In this document: positions 17,103-25,482 of the stretch, piece by piece
How the letters are laid out: each line of letters starts with the position of its first letter
Numbering within the stretch: position 1 is the stretch's first letter
NCBI RefSeq assembly: GCF_003966955.1
Contig: NZ_AP019367.1
Location: 1,178,001-1,242,000 of the forward strand
Direction: 5' to 3'
Length of the DNA: 64,000 bases
Origin: Parolsenella catena
Lineage (GTDB): Bacteria > Actinomycetota > Coriobacteriia > Coriobacteriales > Atopobiaceae
Translations under genes and position numbers: made by a program
Notes under the pieces: generated by a model
Databases searched by the model: none
Told to the model about the DNA's origin: nothing
The model's input: the letters and a program-made list of their open reading frames with translations, nothing else

Positions 17103-17890
17103 TGATCCTGATCCTTTCTTTCTGCCCTCTCCCAGGGCATGGAGACGCGACGCAGCAGGCTCACGAGGGCCATAAGCGCCAGGGAGAGCGCGGAGATGAT
17201 GAGAATGACGGCGAACATCTTGTCGTAGGAGTAGGACTTGCGCACGCGCGTCATGTAGACGCCCAGGCCCACGAAGCCGCCGAGCCACTCGGAGACCACC
17301 GCACCCACGACGGCGTAGGTGGCGCTAATGCGCAGGCCCGCGAAGAACTCGCTCATGGCCGCCGGCAGCTTGGCGATCCAGAAGATCTGGCGGCGGCTCG
17401 CGCGCATCGTGCGCATGAGGTCGATGATATCCGGGTCCACGCTGCGAAAGCCGCTCGCGAGCGACACCGTGATGGGGAAGAACGTTCCCAGCACCACGAG
17501 CAGCACCTTCGGCATGAGGCCGTAGCCAAACCACAGCACGAGAAGCGGGGCGATGGCCACGGTGGGGATGGTCTGCGACACGGTGACGATGGGGTCGAGC
17601 GCGCGATAGACCACCTCGAAGCGGTCCATGAGAACGGCCACGGCAAAACCCACGAGCACACCCAGCGCAAGGCCGAGGACCGCCTCGGCGATCGTGGTGC
17701 CCGAGTGGCTCACAAGCAGGGGCAGGTCGCCCACGAGCGCCTCGACGACCTGGACGGGGCTCGGCAGCAGGTAGGTGGGCACGAGGCCCGCCATGCAGAC
17801 AAGCTGCCAGACGACGATGAGGCTCGCGAGGGTGACGGTGGGCGCCAGCCAGCATCGGCGGGCAGGCGCGTTGTTCGCGCGCGTGGCCAT
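17099..17890 (-). CDS. thiX: ABC transporter permease, thiamine-precursor type (ThiX-like)
   Basis: The 263-residue inner-membrane subunit has about six hydrophobic helices and the BPD transport EAA loop in DIIDLMRTMRASRRQIFWI. It pairs with the lipoprotein and ATPase encoded downstream, with a 4-base overlap into thiY. It starts four bases after the stop of the thiamine-binding gene. The substrate is inferred from the upstream TPP riboswitch and the NMT1-like partner. Confidence 0.87.
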   Translation of the reverse strand: MATRANNAPARRCWLAPTVTLASLIVVWQLVCMAGLVPTYLLPSPVQVVEALVGDLPLLVSHSGTTIAEAVLGLALGVLVGFAVAVLMDRFEVVYRALDPIVTVSQTIPTVAIAPLLVLWFGYGLMPKVLLVVLGTFFPITVSLASGFRSVDPDIIDLMRTMRASRRQIFWIAKLPAAMSEFFAGLRISATYAVVGAVVSEWLGGFVGLGVYMTRVRKSYSYDKMFAVILIISALSLALMALVSLLRRVSMPWERAERKDQDQ

Positions 17891-17894
17891 GGGG

Positions 17895-18203
17895 CTAGTT
17901 CTCCCCCTGGTGGTACTTGCCGACCTTCTTCTCGGTGGTGAGCACCGCGCCGTTTGGCTTGTAGTCGATCTTGGCGTAGGTCATGACCTGGCCGCAGCCA
18001 GCCTCGGCGGCCACGAGCTGGCACTTCTTGAGGACCTCCATGCACGTGTCGTAGTCGCCCTCGATGGCCGTCTCGAACGGACCCACGTAGGGGTTGACGT
18101 CGTACTTCTGGATCTCTGCGATCACGGCGTCAACGACGCGGATCGTGTCCTCGTCCGATGCCGAGTCCATCGGCAGGACCTGGATGGCCACACTGCATTC
18201 CAT
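17895..18203 (-). CDS. Thiamine-binding domain protein (YkoF/MTH1187-like)
   Basis: A 102-residue single-domain ferredoxin-like protein. It starts MECSVAIQVLPMDS and contains NPYVGPFETAIEGDYD, the pattern of the thiamine_BP/MTH1187 family found beside HMP transporters. It may bind thiamine or HMP in the cytoplasm. The ATG at 18203 follows GAGGAAAGC. It is the first gene of the operon, only about 25 bases past the attenuator, so it is the one most directly controlled by the riboswitch. Confidence 0.82.
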   Translation of the reverse strand: MECSVAIQVLPMDSASDEDTIRVVDAVIAEIQKYDVNPYVGPFETAIEGDYDTCMEVLKKCQLVAAEAGCGQVMTYAKIDYKPNGAVLTTEKKVGKYHQGEN

Positions 18204-18228
18204 GCTTTCCTCGCTTTCCGCGAGAACC

Positions 18229-18258
18229 AAAAGAGGCCCTCGCACTTGCGGGAGCCTC
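18229..18258 (-). terminator. Attenuator of the TPP riboswitch
   Basis: On the minus strand GAGGCTCCCGCA pairs with TGCGAGGGCCTC (two imperfect pairs), followed by TTTTGG. It lies between the riboswitch aptamer and the first ORF, so ligand binding probably ends transcription here. Confidence 0.8.
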
Positions 18259-18277
18259 GTACATGCGTACCTATAGG

Positions 18278-18363
18278 TTCCCTACGCTGGCATTACCCAG
18301 ATCAGGTTTTAGGTCAGGGCCGCAATCCTAGGCCCAGTCTCAGCCGGCATGCGCCAGCCCCCG
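18278..18363 (-). ncRNA. TPP riboswitch (THI element)
   Basis: The minus strand carries the conserved thi-box order: GGGGGCTGGCGC, then GGCTGAGA, then ACCTGATCTGGGTAATGCC and GCGTAGGGAA. The 5' and 3' ends can pair to close the aptamer. Control is expected to be by transcription termination at 18229-18258, turning down the uptake operon when thiamine pyrophosphate is plentiful. Confidence 0.96.
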
Positions 18364-18378
18364 TTTCGATCGTGCGAC

Positions 18379-18387
18379 ATTCTAGCA
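18379..18387 (-). promoter_or_regulatory. Extended -10 promoter of the thiamine operon
   Basis: Minus-strand TGCTAGAAT ending about 15 bases before the riboswitch. The -35 at 17 bases is poor, consistent with a TG-extended promoter. Confidence 0.55.
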
Positions 18388-18436
18388 CGTTGCCCTGCAC
18401 CAGGGGGCGTAGCCCTTTGGCACGTCTCGCGCGCGG

Positions 18437-18540
18437 CCCATCGTGCCAATCGTCCCTATCTGCCAACGGCGGCGCACTCATCGTGCCGATCGTCCCCAAC
18501 TTCGGGCCTCGGACGCTGGGAATAGGTGCGTTCGGCACGA
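18437..18540. repeat. Family B repeats upstream of the thiamine operon
   Basis: TAGGTGCGTTCGGCACGA at 18523-18540 is identical in core to the copy at 15139-15156. Two diverged inverted copies precede it: TCGTGCCAATCGTCCCTA near 18443 and TCGTGCCGATCGTCCCCA at 18481. Another half-copy is at about 20325. Confidence 0.65.
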
Positions 18541-18564
18541 TGAATACGGGGGGCACGCGCCCGG

Positions 18565-20220
18565 CTATTGGGCGAAGCACTTGCGGTGCGGCCGCCGCAC
18601 AAATGTGGCTATCCCGCGCGCGGCAGTGGGGAGCAGGCTTATGGCGAGGGGCAGCGTGTACATGCTCTTCCCCTCCCAGACAAGGTAGAGGAGAAAGCCC
18701 GCGAAGAAGACGCAGGGAAGGGCGTACTCGGCAAGGGCCGCCCCACGACCCCCGCGCAACGCCTCGCGCATGAGGTCTCGCGCACCCAGTGCGGCACCAA
18801 GATAGAGAAGCGACTGACAAGCGTCCATGACAATAAACAACACGAGGCAGACGTAACCGTGTGGCTTGGTGAGGTCCATCGGATAGAAGCATGCGTCGGC
18901 CCCACGCCCCCAGCGCGCGGCGTCCTCCTCGCTCATCTTGCTGAACGAGGCAACGAAGTAGCTGTCGTAGGTTGGATCAAGCCACTCGTACGTCAGCTTC
19001 TTTGCGAAGAACCACGCGCCGTAGCCAGGATTGCCCGCCAGATGCCCCAGCCGGTCCAAGACGACGGATTCGGCGGTAGCCTCCTCGTCCCCCACGTTTC
19101 CATTGTGCCTGATGCGATTATCCATCCCGATGGGGTTGTACCAACCCGGGCGGGGGTCTGTTGACGGCTGGTAGTCAAGGCCGATTGCAAGCCAGGTCAT
19201 CTTGGGCTGGTCTTCGGGAAGCGCGTAGCCAACGAGCGCCTTGAATCCGGCCCTGGGAACAGACGACGAGAGCGCAAGCAGCGCGCCCGTAGAGAACAGA
19301 AGGACGACGGCCCTGACGAGGGCCTTCTCCTTAATGCAGCCGAGCAGGGCAATGAGGACAACACCGGCAACGAGATAGATGTAGGTGGACTTGATCATGA
19401 GGCCAGAGAGCGCGAGCAGGCCCGAGGCAAGCCCGAGGGCGGCCGAGCGCGCACCGCTCGCGTTGCGGAGGGACGCAAGGAGCACCCGGGAGGCGGCCAA
19501 CACGAGAAGCAGGCCGATGGTGTTGCCGTACGGAAAGACGCTGAGGAGCACGTTGGGAAGAAAGCCGTACGCAACCAGGGCGAGGACGGCGCGCTCGCCC
19601 CGGGGCCTCTCGACTGCACGCGCCAGCGAGCAGAGCAGGGCGGAGACTCCGATGGCAGCAAGTAGGTTCATGACCTGCAGGGCCTTGACCATGCCGGAGC
19701 CAAAGAGACAGCGAAGGCCCGTCATCAGGAGGAGAAGGCCCGCCTGGTGAGGATATATCGACATGTAGAGGTCACCGGGGGCCTTCGCCGCATAGTTGTC
19801 GATGTGCGGCCAGAAGTCAGAGAGATCCCCGGCGGACAGATGCTCCGCAAACTGCTGAAGGACCAGGGAGTCATGGAACAGGCTCGTCTCGGTGTGGTTG
19901 ACCCATATGAACCACAGCCCGACCAGCAGGGCAATTCCCGCAAGGGAGGCCTCAAGCAGCGGCAGGTTGATCAAATCGCTTCGCCGGGCGAGGAGACGGC
20001 AGAGGGCAAGGCAAATCGCGAGGACGACGAGCGAGAGGCCAATGACGGCGGCGGAGGTTGGGCACGGCGTCGTTGGACCCCATATAGTTGCCCCGCCCAC
20101 CGTCGAGACGACCGACGCAACCCCAAGCAACAGCGTGAGCAAGAGCACGAGGGCGGAGCCGAAGGCGAGAAATCCACTCAGCCACCTCGGCGAGGGCGGC
20201 GTGGTTTCGGGCGCATTCAT
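18565..20220 (-). CDS. Polytopic membrane protein of unknown function (GT-C-like layout)
   Basis: I do not recognise a specific family. The 551-residue protein has roughly eleven to thirteen hydrophobic segments, an N-terminal loop after the second with HTETSLFHDSLVLQQF, and a long soluble part at about 330-430 rich in Trp/Tyr/Asp (DYQPSTDPRPGWYNP). A large loop ahead of many helices, with acidic residues near the first loop, resembles lipid-linked sugar transferases or mannosyltransferase-like proteins of cell-envelope synthesis. This is layout only, no motif proves it. The ATG at 20220 follows GAGGTGTTGCGAA. An upstream in-frame ATG at 20238 has no ribosome site. The C terminus is basic (RRPHRKCFAQ). 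It is flanked by repeats and stands alone. Confidence 0.6.
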   Translation of the reverse strand: MNAPETTPPSPRWLSGFLAFGSALVLLLTLLLGVASVVSTVGGATIWGPTTPCPTSAAVIGLSLVVLAICLALCRLLARRSDLINLPLLEASLAGIALLVGLWFIWVNHTETSLFHDSLVLQQFAEHLSAGDLSDFWPHIDNYAAKAPGDLYMSIYPHQAGLLLLMTGLRCLFGSGMVKALQVMNLLAAIGVSALLCSLARAVERPRGERAVLALVAYGFLPNVLLSVFPYGNTIGLLLVLAASRVLLASLRNASGARSAALGLASGLLALSGLMIKSTYIYLVAGVVLIALLGCIKEKALVRAVVLLFSTGALLALSSSVPRAGFKALVGYALPEDQPKMTWLAIGLDYQPSTDPRPGWYNPIGMDNRIRHNGNVGDEEATAESVVLDRLGHLAGNPGYGAWFFAKKLTYEWLDPTYDSYFVASFSKMSEEDAARWGRGADACFYPMDLTKPHGYVCLVLFIVMDACQSLLYLGAALGARDLMREALRGGRGAALAEYALPCVFFAGFLLYLVWEGKSMYTLPLAISLLPTAARGIATFVRRPHRKCFAQ

Positions 20221-20268
20221 TTCGCAACACCTCGTCATGTCAGAGTGGAGAGCGGGCCGGGAGACACA

Positions 20269-20297
20269 ACTATAATCAGTAAGTTTTTTAGTGTACT
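20269..20297 (-). promoter_or_regulatory. Candidate promoter of the unknown membrane protein
   Basis: Minus-strand TATAGT (-10) and AGTACA (-35, weak) 17 bases apart in an AT-rich patch, about 50 bases upstream of the ATG. Confidence 0.4.
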
Positions 20298-20396
20298 CGA
20301 TACGAGAGGCGGGCGGGGCTGCTGACGTGCTCGTCGTGCCAATCGAACTTTGGGACACACGGTCCAATCCGGCCAGCGGGGAGGCACCACGATGCC

Positions 20397-21776
20397 TCAT
20401 GCGGCGAGATTGGCCTCCTTGCGCTCGTGCGCGTGGTCCATCCAGTGACCGAAGCGGTAGTAGAAGATGAACGCGATGCCCGTGGTGACCCATGTGATGG
20501 GATAGCTGAGCATGGCCATGTGCAGCGTGTGGTCGAGCGGCACGATGACAAGCTGCCAGATGATGCGCAGCAGGCACGATCCAGTGAGCACGATAAGCAT
20601 GGGACGCAGGCTCTCCCCCGCCCCGCGAATGGTGCCCGCGATGTTGTCGTAGAGCGAGTAGACCACGTAGAAGGGACCCACGTACCACATGACCTGGGCC
20701 GTGAGCTCGGCGATCTGCGCATCATCAATGAAGAAGCCAGCCAGGGCGCGCACGTTGGCGAGAAGCGCCACGGACAGCGATCCCACCACCAGGGCCGTGA
20801 GGCACAGGGCCGCCCTGAGGCCGCGGCGCATACGCTCGTAGTTTCTCGCGCCAAAGTTCTGCGCGCTGAAGGTGGTCACGGCCACGCCAAGCGCCTCAGA
20901 GACCATCCAGACGATGGCATCGATGCGACCGCACAGGCCGAACGCCGTCACGACGGTGGAGCCAAACGAGTTGATGGTCGACTGCGTGATGATGTTGGAC
21001 ACCGAGTAGCACGATGACTGCAGCCCAAGCGGAAGGCCCGTACGCAGCATGACGCGACAGATGCCCGGGTCGATGCCGAGCCTGCGCACTTCGAGCCTCC
21101 ACGGCCCGTCGACGTGCGTGAGGCGCACGAGCGTGACGACGCAGCCCCACACGAGCGAGAGCGCCGTGGCAAGGCCAGCGCCAAGCGCCTCCATGTGGAG
21201 GCCGGCAACGAACACGAGGTCGAGCACGATGTTGACGACGCAGGTGGACGCCACGATGATGGAGGGCGAACGGGTATCGCCCACCGAACGCTGCACGGCC
21301 GAGCCGGTGTTGTAGACAATCGAGAACACCATGGCGCCGAAGTAGAGGCGCACGAAGTCCAGAGACTCGCCCATGAGGTCTGTCGGCGTGCCCATGAGCG
21401 TGAGGATGGGGCCCGCGAGCAGGCCCCCCAACACGGAGACGGCAAGGCCACCCACAAGCGCGATGGTCATCGCCGTGTGGACCGAGGCACGCAGGCGCTC
21501 CTCGTCACGCGCGCCAAAGTACTGGCTGCACACCACGGCAAAGCCCGTGCCCATGCCAACCGAGAAGCCCACGGCTAGGTCCACGAGCGGTGCGGTAGCC
21601 TGGATTCCACCGAGTGCCGCCTTGCCTGCAAACTGACCCACCACAAAGGTGTTTACCAGCGAGTACGCCTCCTGGAAGAAGGACGAGAAGAACACGGGCA
21701 CGCACAGCAGCAGAAGCTGCCTGCCTATTCTCCCTTCGGTGACGTCCAGAGAACCAGACCAGCGGCGTCTCGCCAT
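20397..21776 (-). CDS. MATE-family efflux transporter
   Basis: A 459-residue exporter with twelve predicted helices in two MatE halves, starting at LLLLCVPVFFSSFFQEAYSL and at LPLGLQSSCYSVSNIITQST. These proteins expel cationic drugs or metabolites in exchange for Na+ or H+; the substrate is unknown. GGGG lies a few bases before the ATG. The N terminus is basic (MARRRWSGSLDVTEG), as is usual for the family. Monocistronic; no regulator is adjacent. Confidence 0.9.
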   Translation of the reverse strand: MARRRWSGSLDVTEGRIGRQLLLLCVPVFFSSFFQEAYSLVNTFVVGQFAGKAALGGIQATAPLVDLAVGFSVGMGTGFAVVCSQYFGARDEERLRASVHTAMTIALVGGLAVSVLGGLLAGPILTLMGTPTDLMGESLDFVRLYFGAMVFSIVYNTGSAVQRSVGDTRSPSIIVASTCVVNIVLDLVFVAGLHMEALGAGLATALSLVWGCVVTLVRLTHVDGPWRLEVRRLGIDPGICRVMLRTGLPLGLQSSCYSVSNIITQSTINSFGSTVVTAFGLCGRIDAIVWMVSEALGVAVTTFSAQNFGARNYERMRRGLRAALCLTALVVGSLSVALLANVRALAGFFIDDAQIAELTAQVMWYVGPFYVVYSLYDNIAGTIRGAGESLRPMLIVLTGSCLLRIIWQLVIVPLDHTLHMAMLSYPITWVTTGIAFIFYYRFGHWMDHAHERKEANLAA

Positions 21777-21997
21777 GAAGCCCCCTATCCATAACGTGGT
21801 CCCGAGAGCATACCGCTAACCGGGGCGTCCGGGCACAGGCGGCGCACGTGGGGCGCGGCCCGCAAGGAAACGCCGAGCCTGCGCAGCGCCCGCCTGGCAT
21901 GGCCCAGCTACCGCCCGCCGAGTCCGCGCCCGCCTCGCCCCGCATGCTCACGAAACTTAAATGCGCCGTTGTTTCCTAACGATGAAAGGAACTTACT

Positions 21998-22774
21998 ATG
22001 CGCTTTGAGGGAAAGAGTGTCGTCGTCACCGGTGCGAGCTCGGGCATGGGCCGCCAGATCGCCTATGACTTCGCCAAGGAGGGCGCCACGGTCGTGGCCG
22101 TGGCCCGCCGGCAGGAGCGCCTCGCCGAGCTCGCCGCCCAGGTCGAGGCGGACGGCCTGCCGGGCAAGATCCTGCCCTTCGTGGGAGACGTCTCGAGCCG
22201 CGAGACCAACGATGCCATGATCGACTTTGCCGTGGAGCAGACGGGCAAGCTCGACGTTCTCGTGAACAACGCCGGCATCATGGACGGCTTCGAGCCCATC
22301 GGCGGCATCTCCGACGAGCGCTGGGAGAAGGTCTTCGCCGTCAACGTCAACGGCCCCATGTACGCCATGCGCAAGGCCGTCCAGGTCATGCTTGGCCAGG
22401 AGAGCCGCGGCAACATCGTCAACGTCGCCTCCATCGGCGGCACGAACGGCGCCCGCGCCGGTGCGGCCTACACGGCCTCCAAGCACGCGCTCGTGGGCAT
22501 GACCGAGAACACCGGCTACATGTACGCACACGAGGGAATCCGCTGCAACGCCATCTGCCCCGGCGGCGTCAAGACAGAGATCGCCGGCTCCATGATGGCC
22601 GACGCGGGCATCAACCAGTTTGGCATGGGCCGCTCGATGGCCGGCCTCGATGGCGAGATCCGCCAGGCCGAGCCCGAGGAGCTCGCCGCGGCCGTGCTGT
22701 TCGCCGCCAGCGACGAGGCCTCGTTCATGACGGGCGCCTGCGTCAAGGTCGACGGCGGCGTGAGCGTCAACTAG
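21998..22774 (+). CDS. Short-chain dehydrogenase/reductase (first of three)
   Basis: A classical SDR of 258 residues. Cofactor motif TGASSGMG (11-18), NNAG (90-93), and catalytic S145, Y158 and K162 (YTASK) are intact. RR after the second strand (VARRQE) favours NADP(H). The C terminus has the usual DGG (VKVDGGVSVN). The substrate is not recognisable; sugar alcohols, keto acids and steroid-like alcohols are all used by this family. The ATG follows AAAGGAACTTACT. It faces the Gfo/MFS/SDR operon and may serve the same pathway. Confidence 0.87.
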   Translation: MRFEGKSVVVTGASSGMGRQIAYDFAKEGATVVAVARRQERLAELAAQVEADGLPGKILPFVGDVSSRETNDAMIDFAVEQTGKLDVLVNNAGIMDGFEPIGGISDERWEKVFAVNVNGPMYAMRKAVQVMLGQESRGNIVNVASIGGTNGARAGAAYTASKHALVGMTENTGYMYAHEGIRCNAICPGGVKTEIAGSMMADAGINQFGMGRSMAGLDGEIRQAEPEELAAAVLFAASDEASFMTGACVKVDGGVSVN

Positions 22775-22891
22775 CGAGCAATTCTGAGCATATGCGCGCA
22801 AGGGGTTTGGGAGCCTCAAAGCGAGGCAACACCGCACAAACCTCGGGTGGCTTTTGCATCTTCGTCTCCATGAATCTACCAACGCGCACAA

Positions 22892-22928
22892 GGGGGCGCC
22901 GTCGGCGACAATCACCGGCGGCGCCCCA
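22892..22928. other. Strong hairpin between convergent genes
   Basis: GGGGCGCC / GGCGCCCC arms extend inward with CG pairs around a 12-base loop. No T-run follows on either strand, so it may stabilise the 3' ends or act with Rho instead of being a classical terminator. Confidence 0.5.
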
Positions 22929-22951
22929 CGCATAACGCAAAATGGCAAGAC

Positions 22952-23992
22952 CTACAGCTCCACGAGCTCGCCCGTCTCGGCGGCGCGCTTCACGGCATTG
23001 AGCGCGCGCAGCGTCTTGACGTTGTCGGCAGGCGTCACGACGGGGGCCTCCTCGCCGCGGACGACGCGCACGAAGTGCTTGAGCTGCATCTTGTGCGGCA
23101 GGGCTGGGTCAACGGCGGGCACGTCCATCTTCAGCGGCTTGTGCCAGCTGGAGGCGCCATCGTAGCTCATGACCTGCAGACGCGGCAGCGACAGGGCACC
23201 CTTCGTGCCGCCGATGAAGTAGGCGTCGGCGTCGAACGGGCGGTACTGCGGGTCCTCGCGGGCGCAGGCCTCCCAGTTCCAGGGGCTCGCCGTGGCGTCG
23301 GAGATCGTCATCGAGGCAAGCGAGCCGTCGGCAAAGCGCACGTTCACGACGGCGGAGTCCTCCGTCTCGAAGCCGCGCGCGGCGCTCGACTGCATGCCCT
23401 GGATGGCAACGGGCTCGCCCAGCAGGTAGCGGAGCAGGTCGACGTCGTGGACGAGGTTCACCAGGATGGGGCCGGCGCCCTTCTTGCGGCGCCACTCGAC
23501 GTCGAAGTACTCGTCGTTCTTGTAGATCATGTAGTGGAAGCTCGAGACGGTCAGACGGCCCAGCTCGCCGGACTCGATGATCTCCTTGGCCTTCTTCACG
23601 AACGGGTTGTGGCGGCGGTGCTGGCCCACGAGCACGGGCACGCCGGCGGCCTCGGCCTCGGCGGCGAACTTTTCGGCGTCCTCGAGGTCGTCGGAGATGG
23701 GCTTCTCCACGAGCGGCACGATGTTGCGGGTGATGGCCTCGCGGGCAACGCCCAGGTGCAGGCCGTTGGGCGTGGCGATGATGACGGCCTCGGGCTTGAC
23801 CTCGTCCATCATCTGCGCGGCGTCGGTGAAGAACGGCACGCCGGCGGCGTCTGCCGTGGCACGGGCGCCCTCGAACGCGTCGGCGATGGCGATGAGCTCG
23901 GCCTCGGGCTCCTCGGTAACGAAGCGGATGTGGTTGCGGCCCATGGCGCCAGCGCCGATGACCGCGATGCGAACGGGAGCCTTCTCGCTCAT
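22952..23992 (-). CDS. Gfo/Idh/MocA-family dehydrogenase, inositol/sugar type
   Basis: NAD(P)-dependent oxidoreductase of 346 residues. The Rossmann motif GAGAMGRNHI (14-23) and EKPISDDLED are standard, and GAGPILVNLVHDVDLLRYLLG contains the catalytic His/Asp pair typical of the family. The order of genes (SDR, MFS, this gene) suggests it oxidises an imported polyol or sugar derivative. The ATG at 23992 follows GAGGAACCAAC. It is last in a three-gene operon starting at 26363, 172 bases after the MFS gene. Confidence 0.87.
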   Translation of the reverse strand: MSEKAPVRIAVIGAGAMGRNHIRFVTEEPEAELIAIADAFEGARATADAAGVPFFTDAAQMMDEVKPEAVIIATPNGLHLGVAREAITRNIVPLVEKPISDDLEDAEKFAAEAEAAGVPVLVGQHRRHNPFVKKAKEIIESGELGRLTVSSFHYMIYKNDEYFDVEWRRKKGAGPILVNLVHDVDLLRYLLGEPVAIQGMQSSAARGFETEDSAVVNVRFADGSLASMTISDATASPWNWEACAREDPQYRPFDADAYFIGGTKGALSLPRLQVMSYDGASSWHKPLKMDVPAVDPALPHKMQLKHFVRVVRGEEAPVVTPADNVKTLRALNAVKRAAETGELVEL

Positions 23993-24164
23993 GTTGGTTC
24001 CTCTCTGAGACATGGGGACGGGCTCGCCCGCCCCACCTTCGTATGCGAACGGCACGCCAAGGCCGCCCGCTTGCTGGTTGATGGCCGGCCGAGGGGCTAT
24101 CGCCGGCCGAGAAGGGTAAGGGGGCCCGCGCCCGGGGAGTGTGGGCGGGGCCGCCCGGAGGGTG

Positions 24165-25421
24165 CTACTTGGCGGCCTTCCTGCCGTCGGCGACCATCAT
24201 GTAGACGGTGAGCGCAACGGCGATGGCGGCAATCACGATGGCGCCATAGAAGGACTGCTGGTAGGCGGCGCTGCCGGCCTCGGCGTGGTAGAGCACGGCC
24301 GTGATGGGCTGACTGATCCACGTGGACGCGGCGTAGCCCAGGAACATGATCCCGTAGTTGACGCCCAGGTTGGACGTGCCGAACGCGCCGCCCGTGAGCG
24401 GCGGGTAAATGACGAGCAGTGCGCCAAAGCTGAAGCCGAGAAGCGCCAGCGCCACGAAGAACATCGGCTGCGAGAAGCTCATGGACATGATCACGAGCGC
24501 GATGATGGTCACGACGAGGCTCACGAGCAGCGACTTGTACGTGCCAAGCTTGTCGATGATCTGGCCAAACGACAGGCGACCGACGAGGTTCGCGCACGTG
24601 TTGACCGTCACGACCACGCCGCCGAGAGCCACGGCTGCGGAGCTCGCGGGGTCGTCGAACAACTGCACGGCGGCGATGGAGGCAACCTTGCCCACGAGCA
24701 GCGTGCCGGCGGTGGCGGCAAAGGCAAACGTCACGATGAGAACCCAGAAGCGCGGGGTGCGAACCATCTCGCCGGGCGTGAGGTCACCGAACGTGCCCGC
24801 GTGGGCACCGGCGGCGGGGGCCACGTAGCCCTGCGGAAGCCAGCCGGCCTTGGGGGCCTTGAGGAACAGCGCGGAAGCGAGGATCGTCACGAAGAAGATG
24901 ACGCCAAGGGCCTTGAGCGCGCCGAAGATGCCGAGGCTCGGGATGAGCAGCGACGCGAGTACGGGAGAGAGCACGGCGGGGCCGGCCGTGGAGGCGGCCA
25001 GGGTGATGCCGGAGGCAAGGCCCTTCTTGTCGATGAACCACTTCTGGCCCGTCGTGAGCGCCGGGTTATAGCCCAGACCGTTGCCGATGGCGGCAATCAC
25101 GGAGAAGTACAGGTAGAACTGCCAGGGCTCGGTCACGGTACCGGACAGGAACCAACCGGCGCCATAGCACACGGCCGCGGCGATGACGACGTTGCGCGGG
25201 CCAATCTTGTCGGAGATGCGGCCGGCAAAGATGCCCGTGACGGCCATGATCGTCTGGAAGACGGGAAACGCCCAGGTGAGCGCACCGGACCAGTCGGGAT
25301 AGACGGCGAGCAGGTTCTTGCTCACCACGGAGTACAGGGCGATGGAGCTGATGAAGAACATCGTGACGCAGGCGGCCGTGAGAACGACACCGCGTCCCTT
25401 GTTGGAATTCTCGGAAGTCAT
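24165..25421 (-). CDS. MFS transporter, OFA (oxalate:formate antiporter-like) family
   Basis: A 418-residue carrier with twelve helices in two groups of six around a central loop at about 195-225. Segments GRISDKIGPRNVV and GLGYNPALTTGQKWFIDKKG are typical of the OFA branch, which moves monocarboxylates or dicarboxylates. The actual substrate is unknown. It starts with ATG after AGAAAGAGACCA. Its promoter region towards the upstream SDR gene is interrupted by a family A palindrome (25454-25482). Confidence 0.87.
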   Translation of the reverse strand: MTSENSNKGRGVVLTAACVTMFFISSIALYSVVSKNLLAVYPDWSGALTWAFPVFQTIMAVTGIFAGRISDKIGPRNVVIAAAVCYGAGWFLSGTVTEPWQFYLYFSVIAAIGNGLGYNPALTTGQKWFIDKKGLASGITLAASTAGPAVLSPVLASLLIPSLGIFGALKALGVIFFVTILASALFLKAPKAGWLPQGYVAPAAGAHAGTFGDLTPGEMVRTPRFWVLIVTFAFAATAGTLLVGKVASIAAVQLFDDPASSAAVALGGVVVTVNTCANLVGRLSFGQIIDKLGTYKSLLVSLVVTIIALVIMSMSFSQPMFFVALALLGFSFGALLVIYPPLTGGAFGTSNLGVNYGIMFLGYAASTWISQPITAVLYHAEAGSAAYQQSFYGAIVIAAIAVALTVYMMVADGRKAAK

Positions 25422-25453
25422 TGGTCTCTTTCTAGTCGTTGACGAGCAGCAAA

Positions 25454-25482
25454 GGAGACAAGGGGACTGTCCCTTTGTCTCC
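25454..25482. repeat. 29-bp palindrome, family A, between the SDR and MFS genes
   Basis: Arms GGAGACAAGGGGAC and GTCCCTTTGTCTCC pair 13 of 14 around one T. The core matches 1351-1375. It abuts the SDR stop codon (TAG at 25482-25484 shares its last base) and lies inside the operon, so the message would carry this hairpin between two genes. Confidence 0.9.
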
